Positions 1 through 9,696 of a stretch of DNA of 64,000 nt are shown in pieces. Below the pieces are notes generated by a model that did not search any database, was not told the DNA's origin, and saw only the letters and a list, made by a program, of their open reading frames with translations. The DNA is from Agromyces luteolus (GTDB lineage Bacteria > Actinomycetota > Actinomycetes > Actinomycetales > Microbacteriaceae): the NCBI RefSeq assembly GCF_009729855.1, contig NZ_WODA01000022.1, positions 1 through 64,000 on the forward strand, in the 5' to 3' direction. Every line of letters starts with the position of its first letter. Position 1 is the first letter of the stretch. A program made the position numbers and the translations under genes.

Positions 1-192
1 TTCCCCGACGCCCTCTCCGGCGCACCCGTCGCCGGCGCCACCGGCGGCCCCGTGCTCCTCACGTCCTCGACGGCGGTTCCCCGCGTCGTCATCGATGAAC
101 TCCTGCGACTCAAGCCCGGCAAGGTGATCCTGCTGGGCGGCTCGACCGCCCTCAGCGCGAGGGTCAACGACACGATCGAGGAGCTGAATTGA
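1..192 (+). CDS. Cell-wall-binding repeat 2 protein, C-terminal fragment (5' end outside window)
   Basis: Frame 1 is open from the first base and stops with TGA at 190-192, giving 63 residues. The segment contains FPDALSGAPVAG, a GGPVLLT strand and the closing KVILLGGSTALS motif, which are hallmarks of cell-wall-binding repeat 2 (PF04122). These repeats anchor secreted proteins to the envelope in other Gram-positives. Its stop overlaps the TTG start of the next gene (TTGA), so the two genes are probably co-transcribed and translationally coupled. The protein ends right after this repeat, so the repeat is C-terminal. What lies upstream cannot be seen. Confidence 0.85.
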   Translation, partial: FPDALSGAPVAGATGGPVLLTSSTAVPRVVIDELLRLKPGKVILLGGSTALSARVNDTIEELN

Positions 193-2420
193 GGCTGCGT
201 CGTCGTCTGCCCGGTGTGATCGCCGGACTCTGCATCTTCCTCTGCGGAGTCGGCTCGATGTCGCTCCCGGGCGCTGCCCTGGCCGAGGAGGCCTCGGACC
301 CGTACACGGCCGTCATCTCGGGCGGGGTGACCTTCCCGGCCGGCGACCCGCCGATCGAGATGAACGTGACGCTGTACAAGGAGTCCGATGGTCGCCTCCT
401 CTACCTGCGCAGCACACCGGCCCCCGACGGCCGATACCGGTTCGCCGGGTTGAGCGCGGGGACGTACGGGGTCAGGGTCGCCTGCGTGTCGCCGTGCGCT
501 GCGCCGTACCTGACGGAGTGGTGGAACGACGGTCGCGATGAGAACACGGCCGACCGCATCGGACTCGCCGCAGCGGAAGCGCGCTCCGACATCGACCTGG
601 CCGTTTCCACCGGATCGTCGGTCTCGGGAACGGTCACCGGATTCCACGATGTCCGTCTCCCCGGCGTCACGGTCGACCTCCGCCGGCTCACGTCCAGCGG
701 CTACACCTCGGCCGCATCGACGCTGACGGACGCCGAGGGGGAGTATCGGTTCCACGGCCTCTGGGACGACGACTACACCCTGCGCTTCACACCCCCGATG
801 CAGGATCCCCACCTGCTCCAATGGTGGGAGGGCTCACCCGGGACCACGCAGTCCAAGACGTTCGCGGTCCCCAAGGACACAGCGGTCGCGAACATGGACA
901 TCCGGCTCACCAAGGGCGCCAGCGTGTCCGGCACCGTCGTCGGTTCGGACGGTACGCCGGTCGACACCTACGTCGGACTCTTCACCACCGCATCGTGGTC
1001 GGAGCGGGTCGCCCAAGGGTGGACCGACGCGACCGGCCGCTTCCACCTCAGGGGCGTGCTCGCGGGTACCTACACGCTCGGATTCAACGGGCAGGTCAGG
1101 ACCGGCCACCTGGGCGAGTTCTGGGACGACCGACCCGACGAGGTCGCAACGGTCTTCGCCGTCGCGGAGGGCGAAGACCTCACCGGCTTCGATGTCGAGC
1201 TCTCGACCGAGGCGGTGCCGGTCGAGCTGCCCCCGCTCCCGCGCGACGTGACGGTCGGTGACACCATCCGAGCAGACGCCTCATCCACCGCACCCGATGC
1301 ACGGCTCGAGTACCAGTGGTACCGGAACGGGGGCGCGATACCCGGGGCGACGGCATCGCATCTCACCGTCGGCCCGGAGCTGGAAGGGAAGCGGCTCACG
1401 GTCCGGGTCGTGGCGAGCGCTCCCGGCTTCAGCCCCATCGCAGTGAGGTCGAGCGAGACGTTCGGCGTCAGACCGATGCCGCCGCCCACGCCGCCGTGGG
1501 GCGACGTGGTGCGCTGGTCCGGCGCCGACCGCTACGCCACGTCGGTCGAGGTTTCGAAGCGGATGTTCCCCGACGGCGCCGACGGGATCTACATCGCCAA
1601 CGGGACGAACTTCCCTGACGCCCTCTCTGGGGCGGTCCTCACCGGCCAGCGAGGTGGACCCCTGCTGCTGACGCCGGCAACGGGACTTCCCCACGTGGTC
1701 ATCGACGAGATCAAGCGCTTGCGGCCCACCAGCGTGGTCATCTTCGGCGGGACGAACGCGGTGAGCGCGAGGGTGGCGTCGCAACTCGAGGCGCTGACGA
1801 ACTACCACGTTCCCGCCAGATTCGCAGGAGCAGACCGGTACGCGACATCCGTCGCCATCTCCCGCGCGGAGTTCGGGTCGGATCAGCGCGTCGTCTACAT
1901 CGCGAACGGCGCCAACTTCCCCGACGCCCTCTCCGGCGCACCGGTCGCGGGTCACTTCTCCGAGGACGGTGGTCCGCTCCTGCTGTCCCCGGCCAACGCC
2001 ATCCCGAAGGTGATCGCCGACGAACTCAAGCGCCTCCAGCCCCGGCGCATCGTGATCCTCGGCGGAACCGCTTCCATCAGCGAGGAGGTCGCCGTACAGC
2101 TCCAGTCGTACACGTCCGGGCAGGTCACGCGAGTGGCAGGTCCTGACCGGTACTCGACGTCAGCGGCGGTCTCCGAGGCGAACTTCGACCCCGAAGTGCC
2201 CGTCGCCTTCATCGCGAACGGCACGAAGTTCCCCGACGCGCTGTCCGGAGCACCGTCCGCGGCGATCCTGGGCGCTCCGGTCCTGCTGACCGCGACGGAC
2301 TCCCTTCCGAACGCGGTCGTCGCCGAACTGAAGCGCCTGCGTCCGAAGGAGATCGTGATCTTGGGGGGAACGAGTTCGGTGAGCACCGCGGTGCGCGCTG
2401 CGCTCGAGGCACTCGGCTGA
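189..2420 (+). CDS. Secreted surface protein: three CarboxypepD_reg-like modules, Ig-like module, three cell-wall-binding repeat 2 modules
   Basis: 743 residues from a TTG codon overlapping the previous stop by four bases. Residues 1-32 form a signal peptide with an arginine-rich start, a hydrophobic core and an ALA cut site. About 45-335 holds three beta-sandwich modules of the carboxypeptidase-regulatory type; each ends in an aromatic signature (TEWWNDG, LQWWEGS, GEFWDDR). About 340-425 resembles an Ig/PKD-like module with YQWYRNGGAIPGA. The remaining 310 residues are three cell-wall-binding repeats, each with SGADRYATS-like, FPDALSG and VIFGGT-like motifs. Probably displayed on the cell wall through its C-terminus. 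The ligand is unknown; an adhesin or envelope role is inference. Confidence 0.85.
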   Translation: MRLRRRLPGVIAGLCIFLCGVGSMSLPGAALAEEASDPYTAVISGGVTFPAGDPPIEMNVTLYKESDGRLLYLRSTPAPDGRYRFAGLSAGTYGVRVACVSPCAAPYLTEWWNDGRDENTADRIGLAAAEARSDIDLAVSTGSSVSGTVTGFHDVRLPGVTVDLRRLTSSGYTSAASTLTDAEGEYRFHGLWDDDYTLRFTPPMQDPHLLQWWEGSPGTTQSKTFAVPKDTAVANMDIRLTKGASVSGTVVGSDGTPVDTYVGLFTTASWSERVAQGWTDATGRFHLRGVLAGTYTLGFNGQVRTGHLGEFWDDRPDEVATVFAVAEGEDLTGFDVELSTEAVPVELPPLPRDVTVGDTIRADASSTAPDARLEYQWYRNGGAIPGATASHLTVGPELEGKRLTVRVVASAPGFSPIAVRSSETFGVRPMPPPTPPWGDVVRWSGADRYATSVEVSKRMFPDGADGIYIANGTNFPDALSGAVLTGQRGGPLLLTPATGLPHVVIDEIKRLRPTSVVIFGGTNAVSARVASQLEALTNYHVPARFAGADRYATSVAISRAEFGSDQRVVYIANGANFPDALSGAPVAGHFSEDGGPLLLSPANAIPKVIADELKRLQPRRIVILGGTASISEEVAVQLQSYTSGQVTRVAGPDRYSTSAAVSEANFDPEVPVAFIANGTKFPDALSGAPSAAILGAPVLLTATDSLPNAVVAELKRLRPKEIVILGGTSSVSTAVRAALEALG

Positions 2421-2447
2421 GTCGACGGGCCGGCGGTCCCTGCAACG

Positions 2448-2485
2448 GCGAACGGGCGCAGACCCTGCGGTCCGCGCCCGTTCGC
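2448..2485. terminator. Bidirectional hairpin terminator between the surface-protein operon and guaA
   Basis: A perfect 12-bp stem (GCGAACGGGCGC with its complement) encloses a 14-base loop between two convergent genes. It can serve both strands. No long T-run follows, as is usual in GC-rich actinobacteria. Confidence 0.7.
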
Positions 2486-2508
2486 TCACGTCGCGCGATG
2501 GCGCGGCG

Positions 2509-4082
<1,574 letters not shown>

Positions 4083-4086
<4 letters not shown>

Positions 4087-4613
4087 TGGGCGGCCTCCAC
4101 GGGCTCGGAATCGGTGTCGGAGTCGGAGTCGGAGTCGGTGGCCGCGGGAGCGGCGGCGCGTGCGTCGTCGGCCGCGGCATCCGCTTCACGCGTCGCGAGG
4201 TAGCCGCGCACCTCACGCCCGATGCGGGCCTCGAGGATGAACGAGAGGAACGGCACGATGCCGCCCGAGGCGAGCACCAGCAGGCGCCAGAACGGCCAGC
4301 GCATGAGGCTCCACAGCCGGAAGTTGCTGAAGAGGTACACGACGTAGAACCAGCCGTGCGCGATCAGGATGCCGGTCGAGAGGTTCACGCCCGTGCCGGT
4401 CGACTCGAGGCCCTCGGGCGTCTCGGCGACGGGCTCGAGCGAGAGGAGGCCGTTCGGGCCGAAGGCGTAGAGCTCGAGGTGCCAGACGTACTTCAGCAGC
4501 ATCTCCGCGCAGAGCAGGAGGAGCATGACGCCCGTGATGACCGAGGCCACCATGTAGAACTTCAGGGCCCCGCGGATGCGCGGGAATTCAGCCGGTTTGG
4601 GCTCGAGGGGCAT
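4083..4613 (-). CDS. DUF3817 family integral membrane protein
   Basis: 176 residues with about three hydrophobic helices (approximately residues 20-45, 75-100 and 105-125) and a hydrophilic C-terminal tail rich in Ala and in alternating Ser-Asp ([11 protein letters not shown]). This matches the DUF3817 family commonly found beside guaA in actinobacteria; its function is unknown. The ATG lies seven bases after a TAGACT element, so the mRNA is probably leaderless. The last bases overlap the start of guaA. Confidence 0.8.
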
Positions 4614-4620
4614 GGCGTCC

Positions 4621-4626
4621 AGTCTA
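4621..4626 (-). promoter_or_regulatory. Leaderless -10 element of the DUF3817-guaA unit
   Basis: On the minus strand TAGACT is followed by seven bases and then the ATG at 4613, placing the expected transcription start on or next to the start codon. No convincing -35 box is seen. Confidence 0.55.
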
Positions 4627-4694
4627 CGGGGCGCCCGGCTGGGCGATGGCCGTGACGGATGCCGCGCTGCGGCGCCGCACGGGGGCCGCCGCGA

Positions 4695-5654
4695 CTACGA
4701 GCCGCTGAGCTCGCGCGGCACGACGAACACGTCGACGAGGGCGCCGCCGCGCCACAGCGTCATCTCGACCTCGCGATCGATCGCGCCCTCGACCATGAGT
4801 CGCTGGATGGAGGTCGCGGTCACGATGCCGGTGCCGTCGAGGCTCACGGCGATGTCGCCCGGCCGGATGCCGGCGACCTCGGCGGGGCTGCCGTCGACCA
4901 CGCCCGTGACCTGGAGCCCGGTCGTCGAGCCGACCCGTTCGGCGAGTTCCGGGGCGAGGCGCACCTGTGCGCCCGCGATGCCGAGCCACGCACGGCGAAC
5001 CCGCCCGTGCGCGACGAGCGCGTCGATGATCTCGCGGGTCGCGGGGTTGATCGGCACGGCGAGCCCGAGGCCTACCCCCGCGACGGCCGTGTTGACGCCG
5101 ACCATCCGCCCGGTCCCGTCGGCGAGCGCGCCGCCGCTGTTCCCGGGGTTCAGCGCGGCATCCGTCTGGATCACCTCGTCGACGACGCGGCCCGCGGCCG
5201 TCGGCAGCGAACGACCGAGGTTCGAGACGATGCCGGCGGTGACGCTGCCGGCGAGGCCGAGCGGCGTGCCGAGCGCGACGACGAGTTGGCCGACGCGGAG
5301 CGTGCGCGCGTCCCCGAACGGAACGGCGGGCGGCACCGGGCCCCGGGCCCGGAGCACCGCGAGGTCCGAGAGCGGATCGCGCCCGATGACGTCGGCGTCC
5401 ACCGACGTCCCGTCGCCGAACGCGGCTTCCGCCCGCTCGGCTCCGGCGACGACGTGCGCGCTGGTGAGCAGCACGCCGTCGGCCGACACGACGCTCGCGC
5501 TGCCCGTGCCCTGGCCGCGCCGCGAGCGCACCGCGAGGCTCGCCATGCTCGGCAGCAGGTCGCCCGCGACCCTCGTCACGACGCGCGAGTACGCGTCGAG
5601 CGGGTCCTCGGCCCGCCCTGCGCCCTCGTCGGGTGCGAGATCGTCATCGCCCAC
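4695..5654 (-). CDS. HtrA/DegP-like trypsin-fold serine protease with PDZ domain
   Basis: 319 residues from a GTG codon. The chymotrypsin-like domain carries the triad His67 (TSAHVV), Asp97 (SDLAVLRA) and Ser173 (GNSGGAL). A single PDZ domain occupies about 215-305 (GSPAEVAGIRPGDIAV). HtrA enzymes degrade or refold damaged proteins. Unlike most actinobacterial HtrA proteins there is no signal peptide or membrane anchor at the N-terminus, which is short and acidic, so this copy may be cytosolic unless translation starts further upstream. The gene follows the SURF1-like gene's coding strand but is separate from it. Confidence 0.88.
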   Translation of the reverse strand: MGDDDLAPDEGAGRAEDPLDAYSRVVTRVAGDLLPSMASLAVRSRRGQGTGSASVVSADGVLLTSAHVVAGAERAEAAFGDGTSVDADVIGRDPLSDLAVLRARGPVPPAVPFGDARTLRVGQLVVALGTPLGLAGSVTAGIVSNLGRSLPTAAGRVVDEVIQTDAALNPGNSGGALADGTGRMVGVNTAVAGVGLGLAVPINPATREIIDALVAHGRVRRAWLGIAGAQVRLAPELAERVGSTTGLQVTGVVDGSPAEVAGIRPGDIAVSLDGTGIVTATSIQRLMVEGAIDREVEMTLWRGGALVDVFVVPRELSGS

Positions 5655-5718
5655 ACCGGCATCCTCACCCCGTCGACGGATGCCGCGTCCGGAGTTCGCC
5701 GACGGCGGAAACGTCCGC

Positions 5719-6540
5719 TCAGTCCCGGGTCGCGTCGGCCGGTGCCTCGGCGGCCGTCGCGGCGGCGGCCTCGTCGGCCTCGAGCTCGGCCTCCTCGCGC
5801 TCGCGCTGCACGGCGTCCTTCACGAGCCGGTACCAGAGGAAGACCGCGAAGCCCGCGAACACGACCCACTCGACGGCGTAGAACACGTTCAGCCAGTTGA
5901 GCTCGGCTTCCTGGAGCGGCGGCGGCGAATCGATGGCGTCGAGGCCGGTCGCCGGCTCCGTCGCCGTGACGTAGCCGAAGTACACGGGCCGGTCGTCGTA
6001 GTCGGCCCAGACGTTGATGAGGTGCGCGACGGCGACGGTCGTCATCGCCTGCGGGTCCTCGTCCTCGGCGGGAGCGACGGGCGCCTCGCTCGGAAGGAAC
6101 CGGCCGACGACCTCGAGCTCGCCGCCGGATGCCGCCGCGCGGTCGACCTCGGCGAGCACCTCGAGCGCGGTGGCCTCGTCGGCCGCCCAGCCGAGCGCGA
6201 CGGGCAGCCCGCCCGGCGCGGCATCCGTCACCTCGAGGTGGGCGACGACCCACCAACCGGCGACGCCGTCGTTCAGGCGGCCCTGCACGAGCACGGTGTC
6301 GCCGGGGACGATCGTGCCGGTCACCGACACGCGCTGGCCGGTCGCGGCCTGCTCGGTCGGCCCGTCGGGCCGCACGACCTCGCCGAACGGTCGCACCTCC
6401 TCGGTGGGCCGCTCGACCACGGTCGCCTGCTCGACCGCGCGGTCGACCTGCCACTGCGCGAGGAGCGCGAAGCCGGCTGCGATGCCGAGCGCAGCGATCA
6501 GGGCGAGCACCCAACGTGGGCGCAGCATCATCCGGAGCAT
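5719..6540 (-). CDS. SURF1 family protein, cytochrome oxidase biogenesis factor
   Basis: 273 residues with the two-helix SURF1 plan. Helix 1 is at about 9-28, followed by QWQVDRA; a long extracytoplasmic loop contains VLVQGRLNDG and WWVVAHLE; helix 2 is at about 222-242 with NWLNVFYAVEW. SURF1 proteins help insert haem into terminal oxidases of the aa3 type. The acidic, Ala-rich C-terminal tail is typical of actinobacterial members. A TAGAAT element lies ten bases before the ATG. Confidence 0.88.
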   Translation of the reverse strand: MLRMMLRPRWVLALIAALGIAAGFALLAQWQVDRAVEQATVVERPTEEVRPFGEVVRPDGPTEQAATGQRVSVTGTIVPGDTVLVQGRLNDGVAGWWVVAHLEVTDAAPGGLPVALGWAADEATALEVLAEVDRAAASGGELEVVGRFLPSEAPVAPAEDEDPQAMTTVAVAHLINVWADYDDRPVYFGYVTATEPATGLDAIDSPPPLQEAELNWLNVFYAVEWVVFAGFAVFLWYRLVKDAVQREREEAELEADEAAAATAAEAPADATRD

Positions 6541-6597
6541 GTCGCCCGAGATTCTAGCCGGGCGCGGTGCGCGCCCCCTGCGAGCCCCCGCGGCTGC

Positions 6598-8328
6598 TCA
6601 GTCGACCTTCACGATGTCTGGCGCCTCGAGCCGCGCGCGGTCGGCCGCCTCGTCGTCGGGCTGCTCTTGCGACGCGCGCTCGGCGGCGACGCGCTGCAGG
6701 TAGCGCTCGACCTCGAGCGCCTCGCGTTCGGCGTCCCACCCGAGCACTCCGGCCATCAGCTTCGCCGCCACCGGCGCGGCGGAGACCCCGCGGTCCCACG
6801 CCTCGATCGAGATGCGGGTGCGCCGGGCGAGCACGTCGTCGAGGTGCAGCGCCCCCTCGTGCGAGGCCGCGTACACGACCTCGGCGCCGAGGTAGTCGTC
6901 GGCGCCCGGCAGCGGTTCGCCGAGCTCGGGCGTCGCGCGGATGAGGTCGAGCAGCTCGTCGGTGAGCGTGCCGTAGCGGTTCAGCAGGTGCTCGATGCGC
7001 ACCTTGTGCACGCCGAACGCCCTCGCGATCTTGCCGCGCTTGTTCCACGCGGCCTGGTAGCCCTCGGCGCCGAGCAGCGGGATGTCCTGCGTCGTCGACA
7101 CCGGGACCCGCCCGTCGAGCGCGTCGGCGGCGGCGTCGATCGCGTCCTTGGCCATGACCCGGTACGTCGTCCACTTGCCGCCCGCGACGACGACCAGCCC
7201 GGGCACCGTGTGTGCGACGACGTGCTCGCGCGAGAGCTTCGAGGTCGACTCGCTCTCCCCGGCGAGCAGGGGCCGCAGCCCGGCGAACACGCCCTCGACG
7301 TCCTCGCGGCTGAGCGGGATCGCCATGACCGAGTTCACGTGCTCGAGCAGGTAGTCGATGTCGGCCGCGGTCGCGGCGGGGTGCGCCTTGTCGAGGTTCC
7401 AGTCGGTGTCGGTCGTGCCGATCAGCCAGTGCCGGCCCCACGGGATCACGAACAGCACGCTCTTCTCGGTGCGGAAGATCATGCCCATCGCCGACTGGAT
7501 GCGGTCGCGCGGCACCACCAGGTGGATGCCCTTGGACGCGCGCACCTTGAACGTGCCGCGCTCGCCCACCATGCGCTGCGTGTCGTCGGTCCACACGCCG
7601 GTCGCGTTCACGACCTGCTTCGCGCGGATCTCGAAGTGCTCGTCGGTCTGCAGGTCGTGGGCCTGCACGCCGACGACGCGCTCGCCGACCTTGACGAACC
7701 CCTCGACCTTGACGCGGCTCGCGACGTGCGCGCCGTAGAACGACGCGGTGCGGGCGAGGGACGCCACGTACCGCGCGTCGTCGACCTGCGCATCGTAGTA
7801 TGTGAGCCCGCCGACCAGCGCGTCGCCCGAGAGCGACGGGATCGCGCGCATCACCTGCCGCTTCGAGAGGTGGCGGTGGTGCGGGACGCCCGGCGGGCGC
7901 CCGCCCGAGTAGCTGAAGACGTCGTAGAGCAGCATGCCGGCGCCGACGTAGATCCGCTCGAAGACGCGCTTCTGCAGCGGGTAGAGGAACCGGACGGGCT
8001 TCACGAGGTGCGGCGCGATGCGCTGCAGCAGCAGGCCGCGTTCGATGAGCGCCTCGCGCACGAGGCGGAAGTCGAGCTGTTCGAGATAGCGGATGCCGCC
8101 GTGCACGAGCTTCGACGACCGGCTCGAGGTGCCCGACGCCCAGTCGCGCGCCTCCAGGAGCCCGGTCGAGAGCCCCCTGGTCACCGAGTCGAGCGCGGCG
8201 CCCGTGCCGACGATGCCGCCGCCGACGACGAGGACGTCGAGTTCCTTCTCCTTCAGGCGGGCGATCGCCGCCTCGCGCTCCTCCGGTCCGAGCTTGTTCG
8301 AACGCGTCACCGACTTCAGTCTCGCCAT
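6598..8328 (-). CDS. glpD: Glycerol-3-phosphate dehydrogenase, FAD-dependent
   Basis: Oxidises glycerol 3-phosphate to dihydroxyacetone phosphate and passes electrons to the quinone pool at the inner face of the membrane. 576 residues. The FAD-binding Rossmann loop VVGGGIVGTGAALDS lies at about 36-50, with LVHGGIRYLEQ, the conserved FRTEKSVLFVIPWG and GTTDTDW segments, and a C-terminal helical domain. RBS GGGGAGCGACG precedes the ATG. The gene looks monocistronic, with a TAGCGT element about 52 bases upstream of the start. Confidence 0.95.
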   Translation of the reverse strand: MARLKSVTRSNKLGPEEREAAIARLKEKELDVLVVGGGIVGTGAALDSVTRGLSTGLLEARDWASGTSSRSSKLVHGGIRYLEQLDFRLVREALIERGLLLQRIAPHLVKPVRFLYPLQKRVFERIYVGAGMLLYDVFSYSGGRPPGVPHHRHLSKRQVMRAIPSLSGDALVGGLTYYDAQVDDARYVASLARTASFYGAHVASRVKVEGFVKVGERVVGVQAHDLQTDEHFEIRAKQVVNATGVWTDDTQRMVGERGTFKVRASKGIHLVVPRDRIQSAMGMIFRTEKSVLFVIPWGRHWLIGTTDTDWNLDKAHPAATAADIDYLLEHVNSVMAIPLSREDVEGVFAGLRPLLAGESESTSKLSREHVVAHTVPGLVVVAGGKWTTYRVMAKDAIDAAADALDGRVPVSTTQDIPLLGAEGYQAAWNKRGKIARAFGVHKVRIEHLLNRYGTLTDELLDLIRATPELGEPLPGADDYLGAEVVYAASHEGALHLDDVLARRTRISIEAWDRGVSAAPVAAKLMAGVLGWDAEREALEVERYLQRVAAERASQEQPDDEAADRARLEAPDIVKVD

Positions 8329-8379
8329 CGTCGCTCCCCATCCCCGGGCGGACCGCGGCGGCCACGCCCGTCCGTCCCC

Positions 8380-8385
8380 ACGCTA
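8380..8385 (-). promoter_or_regulatory. Candidate -10 element for glpD
   Basis: TAGCGT on the minus strand, roughly 52 bases upstream of the glpD ATG, would give a leader of about 45 bases that includes the ribosome binding site. The -35 region (TGGCCC at 17 bp) is weak. Confidence 0.35.
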
Positions 8386-8516
8386 CCCGAGCGCCGAGCG
8401 CTGGGCCATGGGATCGACCGGGGTTGGGAGCGGGTTGACAGGCGAGCCCGATGCGGTCGATCGAGCGGCATCCGGACGGTGCGGGGTCGGCCGACGAGCG
8501 CGCCGGCCGGCCGGGA

Positions 8517-9641
8517 TCACGCGGACTGGTACGGCGCCACGACGACCTCGACGCGCTGGAACTCCTTGAGGTCGGAGTAGCCGGTCGTCGCCATCGACTT
8601 GCGGAGCGCGCCGACGAGGTTCGCCGTTCCGTCGGCGGCCGGCGCCGGCCCGTAGAGGATCTCCTCGAGCGGGGCGACCTGCCCGACCTGCACGCGCTGG
8701 CCGCGCGGCAGCTTCGAGTGGTGCGCCTCGGGGCCCCAGTGCCATCCGCCGCCCGGCGCGTCGGTCGCCCGCGCGAGCGCGGCGCCCAGCATGACCGCGT
8801 CGGCGCCGCACGCGACGGCCTTCACGATGTCGCCCGCCGCGCCGACGCCGCCGTCGGCGATGACGTGCACGTACCGGCCGCCGGACTCGTCGAGGTAGTC
8901 GCGGCGCGCGCCCGCGACATCCGCCACCGCGGTGGCCATGGGCGCGTGGATGCCGAGCGTGGCGCGCGTGGTCGACGCCGCGCCGCCGCCGAAGCCGACG
9001 AGCACGCCCGCCGCGCCCGTGCGCATGAGGTGCAGCGCCGCGGTGTACGTGGCCGCGCCGCCGACGATGACGGGCACGTCGAGCTCGTAGATGAACTTCT
9101 TGAGGTTCAGCGGCTCCTGGTTCTTCGAGACGTGCTCGGCGGAGACCGTGGTGCCGCGGATCACGAAGAGGTCGACGCCCGCGGCGACGACGGTCTCGTA
9201 GAGCTCCTGCGTGCGCTGCGGCGAGAGCGCGCCGGCGACGGTGACGCCGGCCGCGCGAACCTCGGCGAGGCGGGCGGTGACGAGGTCGGGCTTGATCGGC
9301 TCGGCGTACAGCTCCTGCATGCGGGCCGTCGCCCGCTCCTCGCTGAGGTTGCGGATCTCGGCGAGCGCCGGCTCGGGGTCTTCGTACCTGGTCCAGAGGC
9401 CCTCGAGGTCGAGGACGCCGAGGCCGCCGAGCTGGCCCATCATGATCGCCGTCTGCGGCGAGACGACCGAGTCCATCGGCGCCGCGAGGAACGGGATGTC
9501 GAACTGGTATGCGTCGATCGACCAGCCGACCGAGACGTCCTCCGGGTCGCGGGTGCGCCGGCTCGGCACGATGGCGATGTCGTCGAACGCGTAGACGCGA
9601 CGGCCCCGCTTGGAGCGGCCGATCTCGATCTCCTGGGTCAC
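8517..9641 (-). CDS. guaB3: GuaB3 family IMP dehydrogenase-related protein
   Basis: 374 residues, TIM-barrel of the IMPDH/GMP reductase superfamily without CBS domains. Phosphate-binding glycine motifs are seen (IADGGVGAAGD, GADAVMLGAALA). The catalytic cysteine loop of true IMPDH is replaced by GGGAASTTRATLG, so the nucleophilic Cys is Ser here. That is consistent with the actinobacterial GuaB3 subfamily, whose activity is unclear; IMPDH activity should not be assumed. The GTG start is six bases after TAGGGT, so the mRNA is probably leaderless. Confidence 0.9.
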   Translation of the reverse strand: MTQEIEIGRSKRGRRVYAFDDIAIVPSRRTRDPEDVSVGWSIDAYQFDIPFLAAPMDSVVSPQTAIMMGQLGGLGVLDLEGLWTRYEDPEPALAEIRNLSEERATARMQELYAEPIKPDLVTARLAEVRAAGVTVAGALSPQRTQELYETVVAAGVDLFVIRGTTVSAEHVSKNQEPLNLKKFIYELDVPVIVGGAATYTAALHLMRTGAAGVLVGFGGGAASTTRATLGIHAPMATAVADVAGARRDYLDESGGRYVHVIADGGVGAAGDIVKAVACGADAVMLGAALARATDAPGGGWHWGPEAHHSKLPRGQRVQVGQVAPLEEILYGPAPAADGTANLVGALRKSMATTGYSDLKEFQRVEVVVAPYQSA

Positions 9642-9647
9642 CCGTCA

Positions 9648-9653
9648 ACCCTA
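9648..9653 (-). promoter_or_regulatory. Leaderless -10 element of guaB3
   Basis: Minus-strand TAGGGT, six bases, then GTG. The spacing puts the transcription start at the start codon. Confidence 0.55.
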
Positions 9654-9696
9654 CCGAAGGGCCCCGACGTGCGACACGGATGGCGCGGGCGCGCGC

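Noticed and set aside
8435..8440. Perfect TTGACA on the plus strand between guaB3 and glpD
   Set aside because: No usable -10 box at 16-18 bases and no plus-strand gene follows.
4576..8580. A 1334-codon open frame on the plus strand
   Set aside because: It runs antiparallel to DUF3817, htrA, SURF1 and glpD, all with clear families. Its composition is what third-position GC of the true genes produces.
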